The notes under the pieces: generated by a model
Database searches by the model: none
What the model was told of the DNA's origin: nothing
Seen by the model: the letters and a program-made list of their open reading frames with translations, nothing else
NCBI GenBank assembly: GCA_039914705.1
Contig: JBDSOT010000165.1
Span: 1 to 15,070 of the forward strand
DNA: 15,070 bases
DNA from: JBDSTW01 sp039914705
Lineage (GTDB): Bacteria > Pseudomonadota > Gammaproteobacteria > SURF-13
Direction: 5' to 3'
Position numbers and translations under genes: made by a program
Shown: positions 1 through 9,390 of the stretch, piece by piece
How the letters are laid out: each line of letters begins with the position of its first letter
How positions within the stretch are numbered: the first letter of the stretch is position 1

Positions 1-24
1 CCATTACTGGCATATCTGCCTGCC

Positions 25-543
25 ATGAATACTCCCGGCAATCTTTTCCTCATCGGCCCCATGGGCGCGGGTAAGACCACCATTGGGCGCGAGCTTGCCA
101 AGACCCTCAAGATCGACTTTCTCGATAGCGACCGCGAGATCGAGCAGCGCACCGGTGCCACCATCCCGCTGATCTTCGAACTGGAGGGCGAGGCGGGATT
201 TCGCGTGCGCGAATCGGCCATGATCGACGAATTATCGCAGCGCCAAGGCACCGTACTGGCCACCGGCGGCGGGGCCGTTCTGGACATTGGCAACCGCACC
301 CGCCTGGCCGCGCGCGGCCGCGTTATCTACCTGCACGCCTCGCTGGAGCAACTGCTGAAGCGCACCGCCAAAGACCATCATCGCCCCTTATTGCAAACTG
401 TCGATCCCGCCGGGCGACTGCTGGAGCTGATGCGCACACGCGACCCGCTCTACCGTGAGATTGCTGATTTGATAATAGAAACCGACGGCCGTACAGTACG
501 CCATGTCGTGCATGAAATCGTGCGCCAAATTGAAGACAAGTAA
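25..543 (+). CDS. aroK: Shikimate kinase
   Basis: Phosphorylates shikimate with ATP to shikimate 3-phosphate, the fifth step of the cytosolic chorismate pathway. The 172 residues match the usual length of this one-domain P-loop kinase. Visible motifs are Walker A GPMGAGKTT (11-19), the substrate/Mg site DSD (34-36), the shikimate-binding Arg in FRVRE (R60), the glycine triplet in ATGGGAV (81-83), a lid Arg in HHRPLL (R120) and the adenine-side TRDPLY (R139). The ATG puts the P-loop at the expected distance from the N-terminus, although no strong Shine-Dalgarno precedes it. aroB follows after 135 bp, the common proteobacterial pairing. In relatives pilQ usually lies upstream, but only 24 bases are available here. 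Confidence in function is high. Confidence 0.96.
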   Translation: MNTPGNLFLIGPMGAGKTTIGRELAKTLKIDFLDSDREIEQRTGATIPLIFELEGEAGFRVRESAMIDELSQRQGTVLATGGGAVLDIGNRTRLAARGRVIYLHASLEQLLKRTAKDHHRPLLQTVDPAGRLLELMRTRDPLYREIADLIIETDGRTVRHVVHEIVRQIEDK

Positions 544-678
544 TCAGCGTCTTTACCCGTAGCTATGAGCGGCCAAGATTTGTCCAGGCACATCTAAACC
601 CGTCGTGGGACGAGTAACAAATTTTACCGATCGACAGCCCTTAACCCAGTCAACTAATTACCAGTTCTATCACTCTCC
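544..678. other. aroK-aroB intergenic gap
   Basis: A 135-bp gap with no ORF worth calling. I see no convincing sigma-70 promoter and no terminator. The only symmetry is a 4-bp stem CGTC-GTGG-GACG at 601-612, which is too short to call. aroB lacks a purine-rich Shine-Dalgarno (the last bases are tatcactctcc), so its translation start may be weak or leaderless-like. Co-transcription with aroK is plausible but not shown. Confidence 0.4.
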
Positions 679-1830
679 ATGAAGACACTCCAGCTTGATC
701 TGGGCGAACGCAGTTACCCGATCCACATTGGCGGCGGCCTGTTGGGACGAGCGGAATTATTAGCCCCGCACATCGCCGGTCAGCAGGTCGTCGTGGTAAG
801 CAATGAAACCGTTGCCCCTTTATATCTCGACAAACTGCTCGCGGGCCTGCGGGCCTATCAGTCCTTCCCGGTCATCCTGTCCGATGGCGAGCAATACAAA
901 ACCCTGGCAACACTCAACCTGGTATTCGACGCCTTACTCGGCAAACGCTGCGACCGCAAAACCACGCTGATCGCCCTGGGTGGCGGTGTAATCGGCGACA
1001 TCACCGGCTTCGCAGCGGCGTGTTACCTGCGCGGCGTGGCGTTTATCCAGGTGCCCACCACCCTGCTCGCCCAGGTCGATTCCTCTGTGGGCGGCAAAAC
1101 CGGCGTTAATCACCCGCTGGGCAAGAATATGATCGGCGCATTTTATCAACCACGCTGCGTGATTGCCGATACCGACACCTTGCGCACCCTGCCGGAACGT
1201 GAACTCAGCGCCGGTCTTGCCGAGGTTATTAAATACGGATTGATCAGCGATGCCGCATTCTTCGCGTGGCTGGAAATCAACATGGATGCCCTGCGTGCGC
1301 GCGACCCGGCAGCCCTCATTTACGCGATAGAGCGCTCCTGCCGCAATAAGGCCGACGTCGTTGCCGCCGATGAGCGCGAGAGCGGCGTGCGCGCCCTGCT
1401 CAATCTCGGCCATACATTCGGCCACGCCATCGAGACCGGCATGGGCTATGGCGTGTGGCTGCACGGCGAGGCGATAGGTGCGGGCATGTTGATGGCCGCT
1501 GATCTGTCCTGGCGTCTTGGCTGGCTAAGCGCCGAAGATAAAGAACGCACTAAAAACCTGTTGGTTCGCGCCGGCCTCCCCGTTTTTGCCCCGGCGGAAA
1601 TCAGTCGCGAACGCTTCGCGGAATTGATGGCCGTGGACAAAAAGGTTATGGACGGCAAATTGAGATTGATATTGCTCAAGGCCATCGGCCAAGCCGTAAT
1701 CACAGATATTCAGAATGAAAATCACGAACTCTCCTGCAACGGAAGCTTCGCTAAACCGTGTGCTGCGCAGTTGCTGGCGACCTTGAATGATTGCCGCGCC
1801 CCGGCACGCAAGATCGGGGTACCAGGCTAA
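679..1830 (+). CDS. aroB: 3-dehydroquinate synthase
   Basis: Converts DAHP to 3-dehydroquinate, the second step of the shikimate pathway, using NAD+ and a divalent metal. In the 383 residues one sees the NAD-binding GGGVIGD (101-107), the segment PTTLLAQVDSSVGGKTG (126-142), and metal ligands E182 (AEVIKYG), H245 (LNLGHTFGHAIE) and H262 (LHGEAIGAGM); H249 is also conserved. The start gives the usual N-terminus with a beta strand before the IHIGGG turn. The protein is about 20 residues longer than the E. coli enzyme because of a basic C-terminal tail (ending CRAPARKIGVPG) that runs up to the next gene. The stop overlaps the dgt start by one base (TAATG), suggesting translational coupling. Function is certain; only the role of the tail is open. 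Confidence 0.97.
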   Translation: MKTLQLDLGERSYPIHIGGGLLGRAELLAPHIAGQQVVVVSNETVAPLYLDKLLAGLRAYQSFPVILSDGEQYKTLATLNLVFDALLGKRCDRKTTLIALGGGVIGDITGFAAACYLRGVAFIQVPTTLLAQVDSSVGGKTGVNHPLGKNMIGAFYQPRCVIADTDTLRTLPERELSAGLAEVIKYGLISDAAFFAWLEINMDALRARDPAALIYAIERSCRNKADVVAADERESGVRALLNLGHTFGHAIETGMGYGVWLHGEAIGAGMLMAADLSWRLGWLSAEDKERTKNLLVRAGLPVFAPAEISRERFAELMAVDKKVMDGKLRLILLKAIGQAVITDIQNENHELSCNGSFAKPCAAQLLATLNDCRAPARKIGVPG

Positions 1831-2975
1831 TGCTGGCGTCCTATGCTGCCAGCGAAGTCAATACAGGCGGTCGTCAGCAGCCGGAAACAGCGCCTTCTTA
1901 CCGCAACGAATTCCAGCGCGACCGCGACCGCATCATCCATTGTGCCGCGTTTCGCCGCCTGGAATACAAGACCCAGGTGTTCGTCAATCACGAAGGCGAT
2001 TTATTCCGCACGCGCCTGACGCATTCCATCGAAGTAGCACAGATCGCCCGCTCAATTGCACGCACACTATCGCTTAACGAAGATCTGGTTGAGGCCATTT
2101 CGCTGGCGCATGACCTCGGCCACACGCCGTTCGGCCATGCCGGCCAAGATGCTTTGAACCAATGTATGCAGGATTACGGCGGCTTCGAGCACAATCTGCA
2201 ATCCCTACGCGTGGTGGACAAGCTCGAGGAACGCTACGCCGAATTTCCCGGATTAAACTTATTATTCGAGACGCGTGAGGGCATCCTTAAACATTGCTCG
2301 CTCCCCAAGGCCCGCGAACTCGGCGCTATCGGCAGGCGTTTTTTGGATAAAAAACAACCGGGCCTGGAGGCACAACTCGCCAATCTCGCCGATGAAATCG
2401 CCTACAACAACCACGATGTCGATGACGGCCTGCGCTCCGAGCTAATTAGCATTGAACAATTGCGCGGAATTGAATTATTTGGCGAGCAATACGACATCGT
2501 CACGCACGACTACCCCGATCTGCCACCACGGCGCATCATCCACGAGGTCGTGCGGCGCATGATCAATCACCAGATTATTGATCTCACCGAGACCAGCCGC
2601 GCGCGTATCGCCGCCGCCGCACCCGCCACGATTCAGGATGTGCGCGAACACGATGGCCCGTTGATCGGCTTCAGCGAACCCATGCGCGCGCAAAGCCTGG
2701 CGTTAAAGCAATTCCTGCGAAAAAATCTTTATCGGCATTACCGCGTGGCGCGCATGTCGGCCAAGGCAGGCCGTATTCTGAGCGCATTGTTTCAGGCGTT
2801 CATCGAAGACCCTGGCCTGTTGCCACCTGAACCGGCGCGCAAGGCCGCAACGTTGGAACAAACGCAAGGTAAAGCCGGTCGCGCCCGCGCCGTGGCTGAT
2901 TATATAGCGGGCATGACCGACCGCTATGCGATTGCCGAGTATGAGCGCGTGTTCGGCCCGGCGCAGTTATCCTGA
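1830..2975 (+). CDS. dgt: dGTP triphosphohydrolase-like HD protein
   Basis: Predicted dNTP triphosphohydrolase of the short dGTPase-like class (381 aa, against about 505 for E. coli Dgt), which cleaves dNTPs to deoxynucleoside and triphosphate. The HD metal site is complete: H65 (LTHSIEV), H94-D95 (AHDLGHTPFGH) and D188 (ADEIAYNNHD). The N-terminal block RDRDRIIHCAAFRRLEYKT (31-49) is typical of the family. I chose the ATG that overlaps the aroB stop (TAATG) over one 39 nt upstream inside aroB, because the family N-terminus is short and this spacing is typical of coupling. The aroK-aroB-dgt-gltB-gltD order is familiar from betaproteobacteria. True substrate preference cannot be read from sequence, since many short homologues act on several dNTPs. 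Confidence 0.93.
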   Translation: MLASYAASEVNTGGRQQPETAPSYRNEFQRDRDRIIHCAAFRRLEYKTQVFVNHEGDLFRTRLTHSIEVAQIARSIARTLSLNEDLVEAISLAHDLGHTPFGHAGQDALNQCMQDYGGFEHNLQSLRVVDKLEERYAEFPGLNLLFETREGILKHCSLPKARELGAIGRRFLDKKQPGLEAQLANLADEIAYNNHDVDDGLRSELISIEQLRGIELFGEQYDIVTHDYPDLPPRRIIHEVVRRMINHQIIDLTETSRARIAAAAPATIQDVREHDGPLIGFSEPMRAQSLALKQFLRKNLYRHYRVARMSAKAGRILSALFQAFIEDPGLLPPEPARKAATLEQTQGKAGRARAVADYIAGMTDRYAIAEYERVFGPAQLS

Positions 2976-3030
2976 GCCGTTATCGTGTATGGAAATCCCG
3001 CACCGTTTATGGTCAAGCGCGCGCCGTAGC

Positions 3031-3108
3031 CGTCATTTCCGCGCACCGGAAATCCAGCTACGCTTGATGCAAAACCTATTCGCCGTTCCCGCGCACGCGG
3101 GAATGACG
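3031..3108. repeat. dRS3/REP-like inverted repeat pair
   Basis: Two imperfect palindromes face each other in the dgt-gltB gap. The left unit (about 3031-3056) is ATTTCC-N7-GGAAAT preceded by CGTC. The right unit (about 3081-3108) is GTTCCC-N8-GGGAAT followed by GACG. The outer ends are inverted copies of each other, CGTCATTTCCGCG against CGTCATTCCCGCG on the opposite strand, with one mismatch over 13 bases. The core matches the Neisseria dRS3 pattern ATTCCC-N8-GGGAAT, and similar elements are scattered through many proteobacterial genomes. In RNA each unit can form a hairpin, so the element may also limit read-through from dgt. No T-run follows, so I do not call it a terminator. Confidence 0.7.
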
Positions 3109-3126
3109 AGGACGCGTCCTTGTGCG

Positions 3127-3155
3127 TTGATGGAACCCTCTTTAGGCGTTATACT
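3127..3155 (+). promoter_or_regulatory. Predicted sigma-70 promoter of gltBD
   Basis: A -35 box TTGATG (3127-3132) and a -10 box TATACT (3150-3155) are separated by exactly 17 bp. Transcription would start near 3162 and leave a leader of about 75 nt with T-rich runs ahead of the gltB Shine-Dalgarno. It lies just downstream of the inverted repeat pair, in the only sizeable gap of the left block. This is prediction by match to consensus only. Confidence 0.55.
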
Positions 3156-3236
3156 TTGGGTCTTTTCGCTCGTTTTTTATATTTTTTTCGGACTTTCCAG
3201 AATACGCATCATTTTGACGATTTGGTCGAGGTATTA

Positions 3237-6200
3237 ATGAGTCACCCGGCGCTGCCTTCCAAGCAAGGCTTGTACGACCCTAAGCACGAGCACGATGCGT
3301 GCGGCGTGGGCTTTATTGCCCATATCAAGGGCCGCAAGAGCCACGCTATTGTCGAACAGGGCCTGCAAATCCTGAAAAATCTGAGCCATCGCGGCGCGAC
3401 CGGTGCGGATCCGCTGGCCGGTGATGGTGCGGGCATACTGATTCAAATGCCGGATGCCTTTCTGCGCCGGGAATTTGCCAAACAAAAGATTACGCTGCCT
3501 GAAGCCGGTGGCTATGGCATCGCTATGCTATTCCTGCCGCAAGACGATGCCGCTCGCGCCGCCTGTGAGCGCGTGTTGGCCGAATGCATTGCCGCCGAAG
3601 GGCAAACCCTGCTCGGCTGGCGCGACGTGCCCACCCATAACGCGCGCCTCGGAGAGGGTGTCAAGGCGGTAGAGCCGTTCATTCGTCAGCTGGCGATCAA
3701 GCGTGGTATAAATTGCCCCGGCACCGACACCTTTGAGCGCAAACTTTTTGTACTGCGCAAGCGCACCGAGCATGCCGTGCGCGCGCTGAATATGCCGGGA
3801 ACGGAGAGTTTTTACATACCCTCGCTGTCCGCACGCACCCTGCTTTATAAAGGCATGCTGTTGGCCGATCAGGTCGGCGAATATTATCCCGACTTGCTGG
3901 ACGTTGAAATGATCACCGCCCTCGCACTCGTGCACCAGCGTTTTTCCACGAACACCTTTCCGGCCTGGGATCTTGCGCACCCGTTTCGCATGATCGCGCA
4001 CAACGGCGAGATCAACACACTGCGCGGCAATCTCAATTGGATGGCCGCGCGCCGTCATTCCATGTCGTCCGCCCTGCTCGGCGCTGATCTTGACAAGCTG
4101 TGGCCGCTGATCGTTGAAGGTCAATCGGATTCCGCGTGTTTTGATAACGCCCTGGAGTTGCTGGTGGCCGGTGGCTATTCGCTGGCCCACGCGATGATGC
4201 TACTGATCCCCGAGGCCTGGGCCTGCAATCCTTTAATGGACGAACAGCGCCGTGCCTTTTACGAATATCACGCCGCCCTGCTCGAACCATGGGACGGCCC
4301 CGCTGCGGTCGCCTTCACCGACGGTCGCCAAATCGGTGCCACGCTCGACCGCAACGGCCTGCGCCCCGCGCGTTATTTAATCACTGACGACGACATGGTC
4401 GTAATGGCGTCCGAGATGGGTGTGCTCGACATCCCGCAACACAAGATCATCAAGAAATGGCGTCTGCAACCCGGCAAGATGTTCCTGATTGACGTGGAGG
4501 CCGGGCGCATCATTGACGATGCCGAGATCAAGGCCTCGCTCGCCAATTTCCGGCCCTACCGCGCGTGGTTGGACAAGACACAGATCGTCCTGGAAGATTT
4601 GCCGCCTGCCGGAATGGCCTCTGCGCCATCAAATACCGATACCTTGCTGGATCGCCAACAGGCCTTCGGCTACACGCAGGAAGATCTGAAATTTCTGCTC
4701 ACGCCGATGGCGACCAGTGGTCAGGAGGCGATTGGCTCCATGGGCAACGACACCCCGCTCGCCGTGCTGTCGAACCGCGCCATGCCTTTGTCGAGTTATT
4801 TCAAGCAGATGTTCGCGCAGGTGACGAATCCGCCTATCGATCCCATCCGCGAAGAATTGGTGATGTCGCTGGTGTCCTTTATCGGTCCGCGCCCCAACCT
4901 GCTGGGCCTCGATGAGACCGAGCCGCGCAAGCGTCTGGAGGTGCAGCAGCCGGTGCTGAGCCATGACGATATGGAAAAGATTCGCCATATCGCCGACTAC
5001 ACCGATAAAACCTTTCGCTCGCGCACTTTGAGCATCTGTTATCCCTCCGTTCAGGGTGCCGCTGGCATGGAGTCCGCCCTTAGTCAGTTATGCGTGAATG
5101 CCGAGCAGGCGGTGAACGATGACTGCAATATTCTGATCCTCTCCGACCGCGCCATGGACGCCGCGCACATCGCCATCCCCGCCCTGCTCGCAACCAGCGC
5201 CGTGCATCATCATCTTATTCGCGCCGGCCTGCGCACCAGCACTGGCCTCGTCGTCGAAACCGGCGCGGCGCGCGAGGTGCATCACTTTGCCATGCTGGCC
5301 GGTTACGGTGCAGAGGCCATCCATCCTTATCTCGCCTTTGAAACCTTGGGTGACATGCAGGCCTTTATCCCTGCGGACATCAGCCACCAGGAGGCCTGCA
5401 AGCGCTACATCAAGGCGATCAGCAAAGGCTTATTGAAGGTGATGTCGAAGATGGGCATTTCGACTTATCAGTCCTATTGCGGCGCGCAGATATTCGAGGC
5501 CATCGGACTGAACAGCGAGTTTGTGCAAAAATATTTCACGGGCACCTCAAGCAACGTCGAAGGCATTGGCTTAAATGAAATCGCCGAGGAGGCGGTACGC
5601 TGGCATCGCACGGCATACAGTGATGCGCCGCTTTATCGCAACGCCCTGGATGTCGGCGGCGATTACGCCTACCGCGTGCGCGGCGAGGCGCATATGTGGA
5701 CGCCGGACAGTATCGCCAAATTACAACTCTCAACACGCACTAATGATTACAAGACCTTCAGGGAGTACGCCGCGCTTATCAACGGCCAAAGCAAAACGCT
5801 AATGACCTTGCGCGGCCTGTTTGAAATCAGGACAGCCGCACAACCGGTGCCTTTAGACGAAGTCGAACCGGCTGCGGAGATCGTCAAGCGTTTCTCCACC
5901 GGCGCAATGTCTTTCGGCTCCATCTCGCGCGAGGCGCACACCACGCTCGCCATCGCGATGAACCGCATCGGCGGCAAATCCAATACCGGCGAGGGCGGCG
6001 AAGAGCCTGACCGTTTTATCCCCCTGCCGAATGGCGATTCGATGCGCTCGGCTATCAAGCAGGTCGCGGCCGGACGTTTTGGCGTGACCACCGAATATCT
6101 GGTCAACGCCGACATGTTGCAGATCAAGATGGCGCAAGGTGCCAAGCCCGGCGAGGGCGGTCAACTGCCCGGCCATAAGGTATCCGACACAATCGCCAAG

Positions 6201-7880
6201 GTGCGTTATTCGATTCCCGGCGTGGGCCTGATCTCGCCGCCGCCGCACCACGATATTTATTCCATCGAGGATCTGGCGCAACTCATTCACGATTTAAAGA
6301 ACGTTAATCCGCAGGCGCTGATCAGTGTCAAGCTGGTTTCCGAGGTCGGCGTCGGCACGATAGCCGCCGGTGTGGCCAAGGCGCACTCCGATCACGTCAC
6401 CATCTCCGGCCACGATGGCGGCACCGGTGCCAGTCCGCTGTCGTCCATCATGTTCGCCGGTACGCCGTGGGAGTTGGGCCTCGCCGAGACGCAACAGACG
6501 CTGGTATTGAACGGTCTGCGCGGCCGCATCGCAGTGCAGGTCGATGGGCAATTAAAAACGGGCCGTGATGTCGTCGTCGGTGCACTGCTCGGCGCGGATG
6601 AATTCGGATTTTCCACCGCGCCGCTGGTGGTGGAAGGCTGCATCATGATGCGCAAGTGTCATCTCAACACCTGCCCGGTTGGCGTGGCCACGCAAGACCC
6701 GGAACTGCGCAAGAAATTTACCGGCCAGCCCGAACACGTCGTCAATTATTTCTTCTTTGTCGCGGAAGAAGTGCGCGAGTATATGGCGCAGATGGGTTTC
6801 CGCCGCTTCGATGAAATGATCGGCCGCACGGATCAACTCGATACACGCGCATCCATAGCCCACTGGAAGGCCAAGGGTCTGGATTTTTCGCGCATATTAC
6901 ATCGCCCTGACGTCGCACCGGAAGTCGCTACCCATCACACAGAGGCGCAGGATCACGGCCTCGAAAACGCGCTCGATCATCAACTCATTGCCGCCGCACG
7001 CCCGGCCCTTGAAAATAAACAGCCGGTGCAGATCGACATCACGATCAAGAACGTGAACCGTACCGTCGGTGCCATGCTCTCCGGTGAAGTCGCCAAGCGT
7101 TACGGCCACGCGGGTTTACCTGACGATACGATTCACATCCGCGCGCGCGGCACGGCAGGTCAAAGCTTCGGGGCCTTCCTCGCACACGGCATCAGCATCG
7201 ACTTGCAGGGGGAGGCCAATGATTATGTCGGCAAGGGTTTGTCCGGCGGACGCATTGTGATCTCGCCACCACCGGATAGCCGAATTATTCCCGAGGACAA
7301 CATCATCGTCGGCAACACCGTACTGTACGGTGCCATCAGCGGCGAATGTTATTTCCGTGGCGTTGCGGGCGAGCGTTTTGCAGTGCGTAATTCCGGCGCC
7401 ATCGCGGTAGTCGAAGGGGTTGGCGATCACGGCTGCGAATACATGACCGGCGGCACTGTCGTCGTGCTCGGTTGTGCAGGGCGCAACTTTGCCGCCGGCA
7501 TGAGCGGCGGCATGGCCTTCGTACTCGATGAAGCAGGCGATTTTGAAAAGCGCTGCAACCTTGCCATGGTCGAACTAGAACAGGTGCCCGCTGAAGATGA
7601 GATACTCGAGCAGCACGACCATCAGGGCGGCGATCTGGAGACTCATGGGCTGGTGAACGTGACGTCGCTGGCCAACAGCGATGCCCGGCTGTTGCGCGTG
7701 CTGATTCAAAAACATTTGAGCTATACCGGTTCGGGGCGCGCCCGCATAATTCTCGATCACTGGAATGAATACCTGGCGAAATTCGTCAAGGTGATGCCCG
7801 TCGAATATCGTCAGGCCTTACAAAAGATGGCCGTTGCGCAAGAGGCGCAGGCCAAACTGGAGCATGCCAGCCATGGGTAA
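3237..7880 (+). CDS. gltB: Glutamate synthase (NADPH) large subunit
   Basis: Alpha subunit of ferredoxin-like NADPH-GOGAT. It hydrolyses glutamine, channels the ammonia and makes glutamate from 2-oxoglutarate. I start it at the ATG with GAGG five bases upstream (3228-3231); an ATG further upstream adds 39 unusual residues and overlaps the predicted promoter. The 1547-aa product then carries a 21-residue propeptide before nucleophile C22 (DACGVGF). Domains in order: class II glutaminase with HNGEINT (255-261), central domain, FMN/2-oxoglutarate synthase barrel with QGAKPGEGGQLPG (from 967) and SGHDGGTGASP (1057-1067), 3Fe-4S cysteines C1135, C1141 and C1146 (KCHLNTCPVGVA), and the GXGXG helix domain with GTAGQSFGAF (from about 1304). 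All key residues are present and the frame is intact. It overlaps gltD by 8 nt. Confidence 0.97.
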   Translation: MSHPALPSKQGLYDPKHEHDACGVGFIAHIKGRKSHAIVEQGLQILKNLSHRGATGADPLAGDGAGILIQMPDAFLRREFAKQKITLPEAGGYGIAMLFLPQDDAARAACERVLAECIAAEGQTLLGWRDVPTHNARLGEGVKAVEPFIRQLAIKRGINCPGTDTFERKLFVLRKRTEHAVRALNMPGTESFYIPSLSARTLLYKGMLLADQVGEYYPDLLDVEMITALALVHQRFSTNTFPAWDLAHPFRMIAHNGEINTLRGNLNWMAARRHSMSSALLGADLDKLWPLIVEGQSDSACFDNALELLVAGGYSLAHAMMLLIPEAWACNPLMDEQRRAFYEYHAALLEPWDGPAAVAFTDGRQIGATLDRNGLRPARYLITDDDMVVMASEMGVLDIPQHKIIKKWRLQPGKMFLIDVEAGRIIDDAEIKASLANFRPYRAWLDKTQIVLEDLPPAGMASAPSNTDTLLDRQQAFGYTQEDLKFLLTPMATSGQEAIGSMGNDTPLAVLSNRAMPLSSYFKQMFAQVTNPPIDPIREELVMSLVSFIGPRPNLLGLDETEPRKRLEVQQPVLSHDDMEKIRHIADYTDKTFRSRTLSICYPSVQGAAGMESALSQLCVNAEQAVNDDCNILILSDRAMDAAHIAIPALLATSAVHHHLIRAGLRTSTGLVVETGAAREVHHFAMLAGYGAEAIHPYLAFETLGDMQAFIPADISHQEACKRYIKAISKGLLKVMSKMGISTYQSYCGAQIFEAIGLNSEFVQKYFTGTSSNVEGIGLNEIAEEAVRWHRTAYSDAPLYRNALDVGGDYAYRVRGEAHMWTPDSIAKLQLSTRTNDYKTFREYAALINGQSKTLMTLRGLFEIRTAAQPVPLDEVEPAAEIVKRFSTGAMSFGSISREAHTTLAIAMNRIGGKSNTGEGGEEPDRFIPLPNGDSMRSAIKQVAAGRFGVTTEYLVNADMLQIKMAQGAKPGEGGQLPGHKVSDTIAKVRYSIPGVGLISPPPHHDIYSIEDLAQLIHDLKNVNPQALISVKLVSEVGVGTIAAGVAKAHSDHVTISGHDGGTGASPLSSIMFAGTPWELGLAETQQTLVLNGLRGRIAVQVDGQLKTGRDVVVGALLGADEFGFSTAPLVVEGCIMMRKCHLNTCPVGVATQDPELRKKFTGQPEHVVNYFFFVAEEVREYMAQMGFRRFDEMIGRTDQLDTRASIAHWKAKGLDFSRILHRPDVAPEVATHHTEAQDHGLENALDHQLIAAARPALENKQPVQIDITIKNVNRTVGAMLSGEVAKRYGHAGLPDDTIHIRARGTAGQSFGAFLAHGISIDLQGEANDYVGKGLSGGRIVISPPPDSRIIPEDNIIVGNTVLYGAISGECYFRGVAGERFAVRNSGAIAVVEGVGDHGCEYMTGGTVVVLGCAGRNFAAGMSGGMAFVLDEAGDFEKRCNLAMVELEQVPAEDEILEQHDHQGGDLETHGLVNVTSLANSDARLLRVLIQKHLSYTGSGRARIILDHWNEYLAKFVKVMPVEYRQALQKMAVAQEAQAKLEHASHG

Positions 7881-9315
7881 GCCCACCGGTTTCATGGAAA
7901 TCGAACGCGACGAACCGGACTATCTGCCGGTTGAAGAGCGTATTCATTTCTTCAAGGAATTCACGCTGCCGTTTCCAGACAGCGAACTCAGCCGTCAGGG
8001 TGCGCGCTGCATGGATTGCGGCATCCCGTTTTGTCAAACCGGCTGTCCGGTAAACAATATCATTCCCGACTGGAACGATCTCGTGTATCGCAATAACTGG
8101 CGGGCGGCGCTCGATGTCTTGCATTCCACCAATAATTTCCCCGAGTTCACCGGCCGTATCTGTCCGGCCCCGTGCGAGGCGGCCTGTGTCCTGAATATCA
8201 ACGACGATCCGGTGGCGATCAAAACTATTGAGCGTGCGATCATCGACAAGGGTTGGGAAGAGGGCTGGGTCGTGCCGCAGATATCTGCGAAGAAAACCGG
8301 TAAGCGCGTCGCCGTGGTTGGCTCGGGTCCGGCGGGCATGGCCTGCTCGCAGCAGTTGGCACGCGCCGGTCACACCGTGGTGTTATTCGAGCGCAACGAC
8401 CGCATCGGTGGCCTGCTGCGTTATGGCATACCTGACTTCAAGATGGAAAAACACTTAATCGACCGGCGCATCGAGCAGATGCGCGCCGAGGGCGTAGAGT
8501 TTCGCACCGGGCAGCATATCGGCGTGAACGTGCCCGCCCAACAATTACTGGACGAATTCGATGCCGTGGTGCTCAGCGCCGGATCCGAATCACCGCGTGA
8601 TTTGAATGTGCCGGGGCGGGAGTTGACGGGCATTTACTTTGCCATGAAATTCCTCGAACAGCAGAACCGGCGTGTCGCGGGCGAAACCATTGCGCCGGAG
8701 ATCAGCCTCACCGCAAAAGATAAGCACGTCGTTGTGATCGGCGGCGGTGACACCGGCTCTGATTGCGTGGGCACCTCGATACGCCAGGGTGCCTTGTCGG
8801 TGACGCAATTTGAATTATTGCCGCAGCCGCCGTTGCAGGAAAACAAACCGTTGACCTGGCCCAACTGGCCGATGAAACTGCGCACGTCTTCGTCGCAGGA
8901 AGAAGGTTGCGAGCGTGATTGGAGCGTGGGCACGAAGAATTTTTCCGGCGAGCAGGGCGTAGTCAAGACGCTGCACGCCGTGCGCCTGGAATGGAAGAAA
9001 GATGCCAGTGGTGCCTGGAAGATGCAGGAGATTGCCGGTAGTGATTTTGAACTCAAGGCCGATCTCGTGCTGCTGGCCATGGGTTATTTGCATCCAGTCC
9101 ATCAAGGCATGCTCGAAGAGCTTGGCATTGCACTGGACGAGCGTGGCAATGCGCGCGCCGATACCGAGCACTATCAAACGTCTGTCTCGAAGGTATTCGC
9201 CGCCGGTGATACGCGGCGCGGACAATCGCTGGTGGTCTGGGCGATACGCGAGGGCCGTCAGGCGGCACGCTCAGCCGATGAATTCTTGATGGGAAGCTCA
9301 GACCTGCCGCGCTAA
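7873..9315 (+). CDS. gltD: Glutamate synthase (NADPH) small subunit
   Basis: Beta subunit that oxidises NADPH and passes electrons through FAD and 4Fe-4S clusters to GltB. With the ATG at 7873 the protein is 480 aa and begins MGKPTGFMEIER, the family start in beta- and alphaproteobacteria. The ATG nine bases upstream is less likely. GGAG at 7859-7862 is a suitable ribosome site inside the gltB end. Cluster ligands are C46, C49, C54 and C58 (CMDCGIPFCQTGC), then C97, C101 and C105 (CPAPCEAAC). The FAD fingerprint is GSGPAG (150-155) and the NADPH fingerprint is GGGDTG (290-295). A C-terminal AAGDTRRG completes the FAD fold. The 8-nt overlap with gltB fits equimolar, coupled synthesis of a heteromeric enzyme. 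Confidence 0.97.
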   Translation: MGKPTGFMEIERDEPDYLPVEERIHFFKEFTLPFPDSELSRQGARCMDCGIPFCQTGCPVNNIIPDWNDLVYRNNWRAALDVLHSTNNFPEFTGRICPAPCEAACVLNINDDPVAIKTIERAIIDKGWEEGWVVPQISAKKTGKRVAVVGSGPAGMACSQQLARAGHTVVLFERNDRIGGLLRYGIPDFKMEKHLIDRRIEQMRAEGVEFRTGQHIGVNVPAQQLLDEFDAVVLSAGSESPRDLNVPGRELTGIYFAMKFLEQQNRRVAGETIAPEISLTAKDKHVVVIGGGDTGSDCVGTSIRQGALSVTQFELLPQPPLQENKPLTWPNWPMKLRTSSSQEEGCERDWSVGTKNFSGEQGVVKTLHAVRLEWKKDASGAWKMQEIAGSDFELKADLVLLAMGYLHPVHQGMLEELGIALDERGNARADTEHYQTSVSKVFAAGDTRRGQSLVVWAIREGRQAARSADEFLMGSSDLPR

Positions 9316-9317
9316 CA

Positions 9318-9359
9318 TTCAAGGAAACTCTTGAAGTTTTATAAAATCAAAAATTAAAA
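9318..9359 (+). promoter_or_regulatory. gltD-hemE gap: weak hairpin and weak promoter
   Basis: The 75-bp gap is AT-rich. A 6-bp inverted repeat TTCAAG-N6-CTTGAA (9318-9335) is followed by TTTT (9337-9340), which could act as a poor terminator, although the stem has little GC. TTGAAG (9331-9336) and TTAAAA (9354-9359) are 17 bp apart and could be a weak promoter for hemE. The two readings overlap. Either a partial separation of hemE from gltBD or simple read-through is possible. Confidence 0.25.
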
Positions 9360-9390
9360 CTCTTTTTACTTCAGCAAGGCTCCCTCACTC

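Noticed and set aside
934..1464. Long minus-strand open frame of 176 codons inside aroB
   Set aside because: It mirrors the coding frame of a well-conserved gene, its translation has no recognisable domain, and similar antisense frames occur throughout this GC-rich coding DNA.
3120..3236. 39-codon N-terminal extension of GltB
   Set aside because: It overlaps the predicted promoter, lacks family likeness, and would displace the catalytic Cys that should follow a short propeptide.
3528..4190. Minus-strand frame of 220 codons inside gltB
   Set aside because: Shadow of gltB with no domain, no ribosome site and no independent support.
7786..8373. Minus-strand frame of 195 codons across the gltB-gltD junction
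   Set aside because: It is antisense to two conserved proteins, and its translation matches nothing I recognise.
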